A program made the position numbers and the translations under genes. From the NCBI GenBank assembly GCA_964007875.1, contig CAXGAH010000002.1, forward strand, positions 1 through 64,000: 64,000 nt of DNA, given 5' to 3'. The DNA comes from UBA1275 sp002323515 (GTDB lineage Bacteria; Bacteroidota; Rhodothermia; Balneolales; Balneolaceae). How positions within the stretch are numbered: position 1 is the stretch's first letter; every line of letters starts with the position of its first letter. The notes beneath the pieces are model-generated. The model saw nothing but the letters and a program-made list of their open reading frames with translations, was not told where the DNA came from and did not search any database. Below are positions 9,590 through 17,668 of the stretch, piece after piece.

Positions 9590-10525
9590 TCAATTACCAG
9601 CCCAAATACCGTTGAATACAATTCGTGTAGGACCTTTGAGTAGGACTTTTTTAAACAATTTACCATGTTCACTCTGGGTCAATGTATCTGTGTCTGAGCA
9701 GTCAAAAGAAACCTCTAACAATCCTCCTTGAACCGTAACATGGTAAAGGTTCGAACCAACTTTACCACCTTTTTTCATATGCAAAGCCATCGCGCTTGCA
9801 ATGGCACCTGTACCACACGCTAAAGTGAAATGCTCCACCCCGCGTTCATAGGTTTCTAGCTGAATATGATTCGCTTGTTGTTTACTAACAAAATTTACAT
9901 TGGTTCCTCTGGGATGAAAAAGCTCATCATTACGAATGCTACGCCCTAATTTTGCCAACTCTTCAGTTGGTTGAATAGCCAAAGAATTATTGGAAAAAAG
10001 CACAACATGTTCGGTTTGAGGGTAGACTCTAAAGGCATCATCGGCTTTGAATATTGAGGAAAATGAAGAGGCTTGTTCTGTACTTTGTTCATTAGAGCCT
10101 TTATTCACACAAGCCAGCCATTCATTAGCAATAGAACTTGGAGCATCACAATCAGGAAAGCTTATCTCGACCTGATGGCTTCCAGGGTGCACGAAAGCCT
10201 CATATACTTGTTCATGTACTTGAAAGCGATGGGTATCCGAATAACCATTTTGTGAGGCATAAAATGCAATAGCTCTTCCACCGTTACCGCACATTCCTGC
10301 GTCACTACCGTCCGCATTTTTATAGATCATGGTATAGTCTGCTCCCAAGGTGGAAATAGGGTGAAGAATCAGTAATCCATCGGCCCCAATTCCAGTCTTT
10401 CGATTACAAATTTCTGGGGCAATATGCTCTAAATGTTCTAAAGGAATGTCTTGCTTGCTTGCATCAACCAGAATAAAATCATTACCAGTAGCTTCTAGTT
10501 TTAGAAAATGAAATTTTTCGGACAT
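9590..10525 (-). CDS. dapF: Diaminopimelate epimerase
   Basis: This 311-residue enzyme interconverts LL- and meso-diaminopimelate for lysine and peptidoglycan synthesis in the cytoplasm. The two catalytic cysteines are visible: C79 in ADGSDAGMCGNGGR and C237 in GVEHFTLACGTGA. The N-terminal EATGNDFILVD motif is also conserved. Residues about 140-162 form a Ser/Gln/Glu-rich insertion (KGSNEQSTEQASS) that lengthens the protein beyond the usual 270-280 residues. The gene lies four bases downstream of holB and just before the T9SS plug gene, so the minus-strand genes ccmB-holB-dapF-plug look like one transcript. Confidence is high. Confidence 0.96.
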   Translation of the reverse strand: MSEKFHFLKLEATGNDFILVDASKQDIPLEHLEHIAPEICNRKTGIGADGLLILHPISTLGADYTMIYKNADGSDAGMCGNGGRAIAFYASQNGYSDTHRFQVHEQVYEAFVHPGSHQVEISFPDCDAPSSIANEWLACVNKGSNEQSTEQASSFSSIFKADDAFRVYPQTEHVVLFSNNSLAIQPTEELAKLGRSIRNDELFHPRGTNVNFVSKQQANHIQLETYERGVEHFTLACGTGAIASAMALHMKKGGKVGSNLYHVTVQGGLLEVSFDCSDTDTLTQSEHGKLFKKVLLKGPTRIVFNGIWAGN

Positions 10526-10528
10526 GAA

Positions 10529-11689
10529 CTATGGATTTAATTGTAATGCCGGTAAATGTAAAAAGGCTCTTTCTTTTGGGATGTATGGACCTTGACCGCG
10601 TAGGAGGGTTGAAAAATTAAAGGCTAAAACGGTGAGTAATAATTTCGGTTGAACATTTTGCCGTAATTCAGTGTGAACAGGAGCCAATATATCGATCATA
10701 GCATGATAATCTGCTTCTTTGAGATTCAATACAATATTTTTAATTGTTTCCTCTTCATCCTCATGAATAAGTGATTCTGTACTTTGGGTATGAGAATAAA
10801 CGATCAAATCTCGCAAGAATGATTCTAATAATTCGATGATTTGGATAATTCCTTCGGTATTTAGTGTTGAGGTCCAATTCAGAATAATGGAGTTTATTTT
10901 AATTGCATCTAAGACATAAGAACTGCGAATGAAATCAATCATATCTGAACGGCTCTGATGGATTAGATCTAGGTCAATATCTTTTGTTTTGGCGTAATTG
11001 GCTTGGGTTAATTTAGCAACCAACGCTGCTTTATCTTTGGGCATTTGGTCGCGTTCAATCAATGCCTTTTGTACGTCTTCTAGTGTGTTTTGACCGAATG
11101 CAATGTGTTGGCAGCGGGAGGTAATAGTGGGTAGGAGCTGTTCATATTGATGAGTGGTTAGGATGAACAAAACTCCTTCAGAGGGTTCTTCAAGTAGTTT
11201 TAAAAAAGAATTGGCTGTCTCTTTCCTCATGGTTTCGACCTGGGTCATAATTACTACCACCTTTTTACCTTGATAAGGTCGTAATCTAGTCACAGGGCGT
11301 ATTTCCGAGCGAAAATAATCTATGGAATAAAAAGCTTGCCGATTTTTACTTCGCTCTTTATCGGAGTCTGGGCGGTCGGCGTACTCAATCAGGTTGTAGC
11401 TATCTTCACTAAGCCATTCTAGGCGCTCATTTCTTTCTTGGATTCCAGCTGAGCTAGGCATAGGTATGAACACGTGGATATCAGGATGTTTCTGCCACGG
11501 TAATTCTACTTCCTGCCCATCTTTTTTCTGGTTGATGCATTCGGCGAATCGCAGGGCAAAAGGCAACATACCACTTCCTTTTGGGCCGGAAAATAAATAA
11601 GCATGACCAACTCGGTTGCGCTCAATAATGCTGTTTAAATATTCTTTAACCTTATGTTGACCAATTAAATCATCTGACAAAAAAGCCAT
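10529..11689 (-). CDS. holB: DNA polymerase III delta' subunit (clamp-loader family)
   Basis: The protein is a clamp-loader ATPase-like subunit, with an N-terminal AAA+ fold and C-terminal collar region, that helps load the beta clamp. Family features include IGQHKVKEYL, VGHAYLFSGPKGSG and the sensor region KLLEEPSEGVLFILTTH. The Walker A position reads GPKGSGM, so the usual lysine is missing; that is compatible with delta', which need not hydrolyse ATP. I choose the ATG at 11689 rather than an upstream alternative at 11704. It overlaps the ccmB stop by one base (TAATG) and has a GAGGAGG Shine-Dalgarno site just upstream. This indicates translational coupling with ccmB. Confidence 0.9.
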   Translation of the reverse strand: MAFLSDDLIGQHKVKEYLNSIIERNRVGHAYLFSGPKGSGMLPFALRFAECINQKKDGQEVELPWQKHPDIHVFIPMPSSAGIQERNERLEWLSEDSYNLIEYADRPDSDKERSKNRQAFYSIDYFRSEIRPVTRLRPYQGKKVVVIMTQVETMRKETANSFLKLLEEPSEGVLFILTTHQYEQLLPTITSRCQHIAFGQNTLEDVQKALIERDQMPKDKAALVAKLTQANYAKTKDIDLDLIHQSRSDMIDFIRSSYVLDAIKINSIILNWTSTLNTEGIIQIIELLESFLRDLIVYSHTQSTESLIHEDEEETIKNIVLNLKEADYHAMIDILAPVHTELRQNVQPKLLLTVLAFNFSTLLRGQGPYIPKERAFLHLPALQLNP

Positions 11690-12357
11690 TAATCCTCCTC
11701 CCAAATAAAGTCAAATAACAACCAACCAGCTACGCTGGTTACCCCAACAAAGCCAAACAGTGCAGCTACTTCAGAATTCCACCAACCTTGCATACCGTCC
11801 ACGAAAGCTTTTTTGGTTAAGCGAGACAACAACAGAATAAAAGGCACAAATAAAGGGATAGTAAGAACCGAAAAAATAGCCCCTTGCCGATCTGCTTGTG
11901 AGACTATTGCTGCAATTAAGGTGCATACCGAGGATAAGCCCATAGTTCCAAATACCATGATGTATAAAAAGGCAGGATAGGATACAATCGACCACTTGAT
12001 TAAAAAGCCATATAAGCTAAAGCTGAGTAGGTAAATTAAAAGACTGAATCCCATGTTATATAGGTATTTCCCAAAATAGACCGCTGTAGCATTGGAGTAA
12101 ATCTGCAAAGTTTGAAAAGTTCCTTTATCTGTTTCCATGATAAAACTTCGCCCTAGAACAGTTAGGGATGCGAACAAGACCACAATCCAAATAAGACCAC
12201 TTTTAGGTGTAGGCTGTAGCTCTTGGGCTCGGAGAGTAAACAAAATGAGTAATAGGGCAGCTACAATGAAAGCCGAAACCATATTTAAAGCATACTTACT
12301 GCGAAATTCGATACGAAGATCTTTCTTAAATATGGATAAAATTTGACGAATTAACAT
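11689..12357 (-). CDS. ccmB: Heme exporter permease CcmB
   Basis: This 222-residue protein has six predicted membrane helices and the CcmB signature: a cytoplasmic KKDLRIEFRSKYAL start, then a DKGTFQTLQIYS loop. CcmB is the permease of the CcmAB ABC transporter used in cytochrome c maturation (system I), in the inner membrane. No ccmA, ccmC, ccmE or ccmF lies in this window, so the rest of the pathway must be elsewhere or absent. The last codons (WEED) also encode the Shine-Dalgarno site of holB, which starts on the stop codon. The gene diverges from the PTS EIIA gene across 148 bases. Confidence 0.87.
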   Translation of the reverse strand: MLIRQILSIFKKDLRIEFRSKYALNMVSAFIVAALLLILFTLRAQELQPTPKSGLIWIVVLFASLTVLGRSFIMETDKGTFQTLQIYSNATAVYFGKYLYNMGFSLLIYLLSFSLYGFLIKWSIVSYPAFLYIMVFGTMGLSSVCTLIAAIVSQADRQGAIFSVLTIPLFVPFILLLSRLTKKAFVDGMQGWWNSEVAALFGFVGVTSVAGWLLFDFIWEED

Positions 12358-12505
12358 GCCGAAGTTTACAAAAAAATGAAGTCTTTCACTTTGTTAGTTT
12401 CGTCATTACTTTGTGAGTTGAAAACACTAGGAAGGGAGGATTTCTAACGCCGTGCTTCTTTTAAATTTTTTTACGCACTAATCATCAATTTAGACTGAAT
12501 TACCA

Positions 12506-12973
12506 TTGACTATTCATCAATTACTTAGTTTAAAACATATTCTGCTAGACATTGAGGTGGATAACAAATTTGATGCTATTCATGCATTGATAGATACGTT
12601 TATTGGTACAATTGATACTAAACAGCTGCTAGAAATACGGGAGGCTATTGTTTCGCGTGAAAAAATTATGTCAACAGGGGTTGGACAAGGTTTGGCAATA
12701 CCCCATGGTAAAACAGATGCGGTTGATCAATACTATGGCGCTTTTGCACGCTTGAAAGAACCAATAGAATTTAATTCCATTGATTCGATACCCGTTCAGC
12801 TTATTTTTTTGATAGTAGGCCCTTATTCAGACCACCGAATTCATATACGATTATTAAGCAGAGTTTCAACTCTTATGAATTATGACGATTTTCGTACAGA
12901 TTTATTGGCCGTACAAAATGAAAAAGAACTCATTGAGTACTTCAAAGAAAAGGAGTTGCGTCAATTTAGTTAA
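12506..12973 (+). CDS. ptsN: PTS system fructose/nitrogen-type EIIA domain protein
   Basis: A single EIIA domain of 155 residues. The phosphorylatable histidine is H67 in GLAIPHGK, and the family motifs IVSREKIMSTGVG and HIRLLSRVSTLM are present. In the absence of sugar-specific EIIB/EIIC neighbours, such proteins usually act in regulatory phosphorelays (PtsN-like) rather than transport. The start is TTG: an in-frame stop lies 13 bases upstream and the next Met is well inside the domain. It precedes a D,D-carboxypeptidase gene by 24 bases. The exact regulatory role and its EI/NPr partners cannot be seen here; the gene symbol is by similarity. Confidence 0.83.
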   Translation: MTIHQLLSLKHILLDIEVDNKFDAIHALIDTFIGTIDTKQLLEIREAIVSREKIMSTGVGQGLAIPHGKTDAVDQYYGAFARLKEPIEFNSIDSIPVQLIFLIVGPYSDHRIHIRLLSRVSTLMNYDDFRTDLLAVQNEKELIEYFKEKELRQFS

Positions 12974-12997
12974 TCCAAAAAATAAGGTGAGTAGTTA

Positions 12998-14605
12998 ATG
13001 TGGCATATATATACAAGCTGGCAGATGAATTATTGCAAGGTTAAACAAGTGGCACTGCTGTGTTTTGTTTTAGCCCCAATCTACCTTGTACCTATGCGAC
13101 TTCAGGCTCAGAGTGTGGAAGACATTATTATGCAGTACGAATCCAAAGGGGTGCACTGGTCTATTTCGGTTATAGATGATCAAGGTCAGTCTTTAGAATC
13201 TTGGAACGATCAAAAGTGGATAATTCCAGCTTCTAATATGAAGCTTCTTACATCGGCTGCGGTGTTAAAAAAATTAGGAATTGAATTTCGCTACCAAACA
13301 CCCATCTACGGTCGAGGATATTTGGAGGATTCTGTGTGGGTAGGAGATTTAATGATAGTGGGTAAAGGAGATCCTAGTATCTCTGGTTTTTTGTACGAGG
13401 ATAATAGATATCATGTGTTTGAAAAAATTCTTCAAGTACTCAAAAATACAGGAATTACTGGATGGACCGGTCAATGGATTGGCCGTTTAGGCTATTTTGA
13501 CGCGGAAGTGTATCCAAAAGGATGGGATTGGGACGATTTGAACTTCTACTACGGAGTAGAAATTAGTGAACTCAGTTTTAATAATAACGCGGTAGATCTA
13601 GAAGTAGTGGCCGAGGGTGAGATAGGAGCTAAACCACAAATAAGTTGGTTTCCGAATCAAACTGATTATGTACAGTTTATTAATGAACAGCGCATAGCAC
13701 CGGCCCATACCAAATACGATGAATATTATCGAAGATCGTGGCAAACCAATGAACTCTATTTAGCTAGTAGTTTGCCAGTGGGGTACAAGGAGACAGAAAC
13801 CCTTGCCATTTATGATGCCCCCGCATTCTTTATGGACTCATTTGTCGATTACTTGTGGGCAAATGGCTTAGAAGATACCCAGCAAGATACCTCTCCCTAT
13901 CGAATTGAACGTTGGTGGCCTGATGTACTTAAACCCGAAACCAACGAATCATTGACGGGCCTTGCCAGCAAACAACTAGGTTCGGCCTTATGGACTGGAT
14001 ATCCACCCAATTGGTATGCTACCGATTCGGCTTCAGATGCGCTGGTAGGATGGGAGTACCTAGGAGCAGTGGAATCGTCCGAACTTGGTAGTTTGGTTAG
14101 TTGGTTGAACAAGGAAAGCGATAATTTTTATGCTGAGATGCTCCTGAAAACTCTTTCAGCTGAAACCCATGAAGGCCCAGGTAGTACAAGTGACGGCGTC
14201 CAAAAAACGCGTGAAATCATGGGCTCTATGGGATTAGATACGACTTATATGATAATGCGGGACGGCTCAGGTTTGGCAGGCGGAAATTTTTTAACGACCT
14301 CGTTCTTAACCGATTTGCTGTTCAGTATGCATCAAAGTTCAAATTCTGAGATTTTTCGTGCATCACTACCTGTGATGGGAGAAGATGGCACGCTGCATTA
14401 TCGGATGAAATCCAGCCCACTTAGAGGGCGGGTGCAGGCCAAAACCGGATTTGTAGGAGGAGCTCGAAGCCTAAGTGGATACCTAACTACAGAGCTTGGA
14501 AATACCCTTATTTTCAGTATGTCAGCCAACAATTTTGTATCAAATGTATCCGCCATAGATGTAGTACATGAGAAGATATTGACGTACCTTTATTATAATT
14601 ATTAG
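12998..14605 (+). CDS. dacB: D-alanyl-D-alanine carboxypeptidase/endopeptidase (PBP4 type, S13)
   Basis: The 535-residue exported enzyme trims D-Ala from peptidoglycan stem peptides and opens cross-links. The serine nucleophile is S79 in SNMK (SxxK), the second motif region is DGSGLAGGN (422-430), and the third motif is K482-T-G in QAKTGF. A signal peptide lies at about residues 14-38 and ends LQAQS. The start could also be the Met at residue 10 (13025). Compared with typical PBP4 the second motif has Ala where a Ser often sits (SGLSR), but the rest is intact. Overall length fits the S13 family. Confidence is high for the family. Confidence 0.9.
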   Translation: MWHIYTSWQMNYCKVKQVALLCFVLAPIYLVPMRLQAQSVEDIIMQYESKGVHWSISVIDDQGQSLESWNDQKWIIPASNMKLLTSAAVLKKLGIEFRYQTPIYGRGYLEDSVWVGDLMIVGKGDPSISGFLYEDNRYHVFEKILQVLKNTGITGWTGQWIGRLGYFDAEVYPKGWDWDDLNFYYGVEISELSFNNNAVDLEVVAEGEIGAKPQISWFPNQTDYVQFINEQRIAPAHTKYDEYYRRSWQTNELYLASSLPVGYKETETLAIYDAPAFFMDSFVDYLWANGLEDTQQDTSPYRIERWWPDVLKPETNESLTGLASKQLGSALWTGYPPNWYATDSASDALVGWEYLGAVESSELGSLVSWLNKESDNFYAEMLLKTLSAETHEGPGSTSDGVQKTREIMGSMGLDTTYMIMRDGSGLAGGNFLTTSFLTDLLFSMHQSSNSEIFRASLPVMGEDGTLHYRMKSSPLRGRVQAKTGFVGGARSLSGYLTTELGNTLIFSMSANNFVSNVSAIDVVHEKILTYLYYNY

Positions 14606-14693
14606 TTTCTAGTTGATTTGTACCCAGCTAGGACAACAAAGTTTCTTAAATTTTTTACGATTAATGTGTAAGATGAAAACCTATGAGTGAGCT

Positions 14694-15584
14694 ATGAGTG
14701 CAGAAATTATAGATGGTAAAATGGTGGCAGAGCTTCTTCGCAATAGAGTAAAGGAGGATGTGCAGCAGTGGTGTGAAAAGGGTAATCCTAGACCGTTTTT
14801 GCAGGTTATTTTGGTAGGAGATGATCCCGCATCCATTGTCTATACCGGTACTAAGACTAAAGCTTGTCAGCAGGTGGGCATAGAAACCGAAACTATGGTT
14901 TTGCAAGATACGATTTCAGAAAAAGAACTTACCGAAATTATTTATTATTGTAATACCAACGATTATATAGACGGTATACTAGTTCAAATGCCTTTACCGA
15001 GTCATTTATCTCAACACAGTGTGATAGAAGCCATAGATCACCGAAAAGATGTAGACGGATTCCACCCTATGAATGTGGGACGCCTGTCATTGGATCAGCC
15101 ATGCTTTAAAAGCTGTACTCCTGCTGGGGTGATGGAACTCCTGAAGTACTATAGCATTCCCGTTAAATCTCAACATGCAGTAGTTGTTGGAGCAAGTACT
15201 ATAGTAGGTAGCCCAATGGCGGTCATGCTGTCTAGAGAGAATTCATCTGGCAAAGCTACCACTACAATTTGTCATAAATATACCCGTGATTTGACGGCTC
15301 ATACTATTGGTGCCGATATATTGATTGTGGCTGCAGGACAGCCAAACTTAATAAAAGCTGAAATGGTTAAACAAGGCGTTGTTGTCATCGATGTCGGTAT
15401 AAATCGAATAGCGGATGAAACCCATGAAAAAGGATACCGACTACTGGGTGATGTCGATTTTGAATCGGTACGAAAAAAAGCAAGTTGGATTACTCCTGTT
15501 CCTGGTGGTGTAGGCCCTATGACGGTGGCTATGCTCATGAAGAACACCCTTTTAGCAGCAAAAAAATCGTTATACCCAAAATAA
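14694..15584 (+). CDS. folD: Bifunctional methylenetetrahydrofolate dehydrogenase/cyclohydrolase
   Basis: FolD makes 10-formyl-THF from 5,10-methylene-THF in two steps and supplies one-carbon units for purine synthesis. At 296 residues it matches the family. Visible motifs are the active-site YTGTK (Y50, K54), VDGFHPMNVGRL, the Rossmann segment VVVGASTIVGSPM, and the C-terminal TPVPGGVGPMTVAMLM. The ATG at 14694 is preceded by nearby ATGs in other frames. The frame has no disruptions. A perfect inverted repeat begins seven bases after the stop codon and may terminate or control downstream transcription. Confidence 0.96.
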   Translation: MSAEIIDGKMVAELLRNRVKEDVQQWCEKGNPRPFLQVILVGDDPASIVYTGTKTKACQQVGIETETMVLQDTISEKELTEIIYYCNTNDYIDGILVQMPLPSHLSQHSVIEAIDHRKDVDGFHPMNVGRLSLDQPCFKSCTPAGVMELLKYYSIPVKSQHAVVVGASTIVGSPMAVMLSRENSSGKATTTICHKYTRDLTAHTIGADILIVAAGQPNLIKAEMVKQGVVVIDVGINRIADETHEKGYRLLGDVDFESVRKKASWITPVPGGVGPMTVAMLMKNTLLAAKKSLYPK

Positions 15585-15591
15585 ATGATTT

Positions 15592-15617
15592 TAGAGTGAC
15601 ATAATGGTGTCACTCTA
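15592..15617. repeat. Perfect 10-bp inverted repeat, hairpin or operator
   Basis: TAGAGTGACA (15592-15601) is exactly repeated in inverted form as TGTCACTCTA (15608-15617) with a six-base spacer TAATGG. It lies seven bases after folD and about 43 bases before the orphan gene at 15661. It could form an RNA hairpin, but no T-run follows, so an operator for a dimeric regulator, or a leader element for the downstream gene, is also possible. Confidence 0.6.
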
Positions 15618-15660
15618 CGATAGTAAGTTTCTCCTGAATCAAAACAAAACAGGAGACATA

Positions 15661-16053
15661 ATGCTTACTTCACCTAATACATCAACCACGTTTAACACTT
15701 CATCATCGACTCTTAATCCGTTGAGAATCCCTTCAAGCAGGGTTATCAAGAAAACTAAGAACCCGTTTATTCGACCGCTTTTGGCACGAATAAGCAACGA
15801 AAGTGAGCGAGAATACCAAGAACTCCAACAAGTATTTTCCTTATTAGGATGGCATGAAGTGCCGGATGTTTTAAAAGTTGAAATTTATGACGATGTGCGG
15901 GTAATGGTAGAAGAGTTACAAGGAAGCTACTCAAGCTGTGATCCTTACGTTCGAAACAGAAGGAATAGAGTTCATTATTGGGTACAGTCATTTTTAGATG
16001 GGAATACCAGTCTAAATACCGCCACTGAAGCTCTGAAAATTCACCCTTTGTAA
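15661..16053 (+). CDS. Hypothetical protein, 130 residues
   Basis: I do not recognise this family. The ATG at 15661 has a strong Shine-Dalgarno AGGAG at 15651-15655 with a five-base spacer, unusual for this genome, and is preferred to an upstream GTG-like start at 15604 that lies inside the inverted repeat. The first 25 residues are Ser/Thr-rich and probably disordered. A basic stretch (RVIKKTKNPFIRP) follows, then a helical region of about 85 residues with paired acidic and hydrophobic residues. There is no signal peptide or membrane segment. The helical half could be a small domain binding protein or nucleic acid, but no catalytic motif is visible. It precedes guaB by 116 bases. Confidence 0.6.
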   Translation: MLTSPNTSTTFNTSSSTLNPLRIPSSRVIKKTKNPFIRPLLARISNESEREYQELQQVFSLLGWHEVPDVLKVEIYDDVRVMVEELQGSYSSCDPYVRNRRNRVHYWVQSFLDGNTSLNTATEALKIHPL

Positions 16054-16169
16054 CAGTTGATTGTATGCTTAGACTTTTAGTTAAAGGATAGGGGTTTTTC
16101 TGATTTTCGCATTCAATTACAGAAGAGAAGTTTGTATCTTTACTAAATTGAATTAAATTTATAGGACTA

Positions 16170-17666
16170 ATGTCGAAATCTTCATTCACCCAATCCTCCC
16201 AGAGTAGCTTCGATCGAATCACTAGACAAGGACTCACCTACGACGATGTACTATTGGTTCCTCACTTTTCTCAGGTTCTCCCGCGAGATATAGATATTAG
16301 TGTGCAACTAACCCCTACACTTACCCTGAATACACCTATTTTGAGTGCGGCAATGGATACCGTTTCTGAATACAGAATGGCAATTGCACTAGCTAGAGAG
16401 GGTGGAATAGCCATGCTACACAAGAATATGAGCATAGAAAATCAGGCGGAGCAAGTTCGATTGGTTAAAAGAAGCGAAAGCGGGATGATAGTGGATCCAG
16501 TGACCTTAACTTCATCCGCTTTGGTTCAGGATGCTCGTGATCTTATGGCAAAGCACCGAATAGGTGGTATTCCAATCATTGACGGACATGGCGCTCTTCA
16601 AGGTATTGTGACAAATCGAGACTTACGCTTCGAGTCTGAAATGACGAAGAAATTAGGGGACATTATGACAAAGCAGCCCTTAATTACAGCGAAGGAGGGG
16701 ACCAATTTAGTACAAGCTGAGGAGATACTTCAATCCCATAAAGTTGAAAAGCTACCCATTGTGGACTCAAAAGGGATCTTGGTCGGCTTAATCACATTTA
16801 AGGACATTGAAAAGAAAATGAATTTCCCTAACGCTTGTAAGGATGAATTAGGACGTTTACGCGTCGGAGCTGCCGTCGGAGTTACAGCAGACACTATGGA
16901 TAGGGTAAGCGCTTTGGTTGGCGCTGGCGTAGATATCATCACTGTCGATACAGCCCACGGTCATTCAGAGGGGGTTCTAAAAACCGTCGAAGCCATAAAG
17001 AAAAAGTATGGCTCATTGAATGTTATTGGTGGTAACATCGCCACACGAGATGCGGCTAAAGCGTTAGGAGATGCCGGCGCTGATGTGGTGAAAGTAGGGG
17101 TTGGACCTGGTTCAATATGTACCACGCGAATTGTGACTGGAGTAGGGGTGCCTCAGTTAAGCGCGGTGATGGAAGTAAGTGATTTTTGCTCGGAACATGG
17201 CATCGGTCTTGTGGCAGATGGTGGAATTAAGCAAACGGGTGATATACCCAAGGCTATTGCGGGTGGCGCTGACGTAGTTATGATGGGGTCTATGTTTGCC
17301 GGAGTTGATGAAAGTCCAGGTGAAACCATTATATTTGACTCAAGAAAGTATAAATCGTACCGTGGAATGGGTAGTATAGGAGCCATGCAAAAAGGATCCA
17401 AAGATCGCTACTTCCAGGACGTGGAAGATGATTTAAAAAAACTGGTACCTGAAGGAATTGAAGGCCGTGTACCATATAAGGGATATTTAAGTGAGGTCGT
17501 TCATCAAATGTCGGGTGGATTAAGAGCTGCTATGGGATATTGTGGAGCAAAAAATATCTCAGATCTTAAAAAAGCACATTTTGTGCAAATATCAGCGGCC
17601 TCTTATAAAGAAAGTCATCCACATACGGTACAAATAACAAAAGAAGCGCCTAACTATTCGGTATAG
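16170..17666 (+). CDS. guaB: Inosine-5'-monophosphate dehydrogenase
   Basis: This 498-residue enzyme oxidises IMP to XMP with NAD+, the first committed step to GMP. The catalytic cysteine is C317 in GPGSICTTRIVTGVG. The TIM barrel begins with LTYDDVLLVP and is interrupted by two CBS domains (about residues 98-215; HRIGGIPIIDG and VEKLPIVDS), which usually sense adenine nucleotides. The Arg/Tyr flap motif KGYL-EVVHQMSGGLRAAMGYCG is intact. An AT-rich leader with TATCTTTA at 16135-16142 lies just upstream and may be part of a Bacteroidota-type promoter. Confidence is very high. Confidence 0.97.
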   Translation: MSKSSFTQSSQSSFDRITRQGLTYDDVLLVPHFSQVLPRDIDISVQLTPTLTLNTPILSAAMDTVSEYRMAIALAREGGIAMLHKNMSIENQAEQVRLVKRSESGMIVDPVTLTSSALVQDARDLMAKHRIGGIPIIDGHGALQGIVTNRDLRFESEMTKKLGDIMTKQPLITAKEGTNLVQAEEILQSHKVEKLPIVDSKGILVGLITFKDIEKKMNFPNACKDELGRLRVGAAVGVTADTMDRVSALVGAGVDIITVDTAHGHSEGVLKTVEAIKKKYGSLNVIGGNIATRDAAKALGDAGADVVKVGVGPGSICTTRIVTGVGVPQLSAVMEVSDFCSEHGIGLVADGGIKQTGDIPKAIAGGADVVMMGSMFAGVDESPGETIIFDSRKYKSYRGMGSIGAMQKGSKDRYFQDVEDDLKKLVPEGIEGRVPYKGYLSEVVHQMSGGLRAAMGYCGAKNISDLKKAHFVQISAASYKESHPHTVQITKEAPNYSV

Positions 17667-17668
17667 AG

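Noticed and set aside
15767..16237. A 156-codon minus-strand frame across the orphan gene and the guaB start
   Set aside because: It runs antisense to the 15661 gene, which has a good Shine-Dalgarno site, and covers the guaB start region; its sequence shows no domain pattern.
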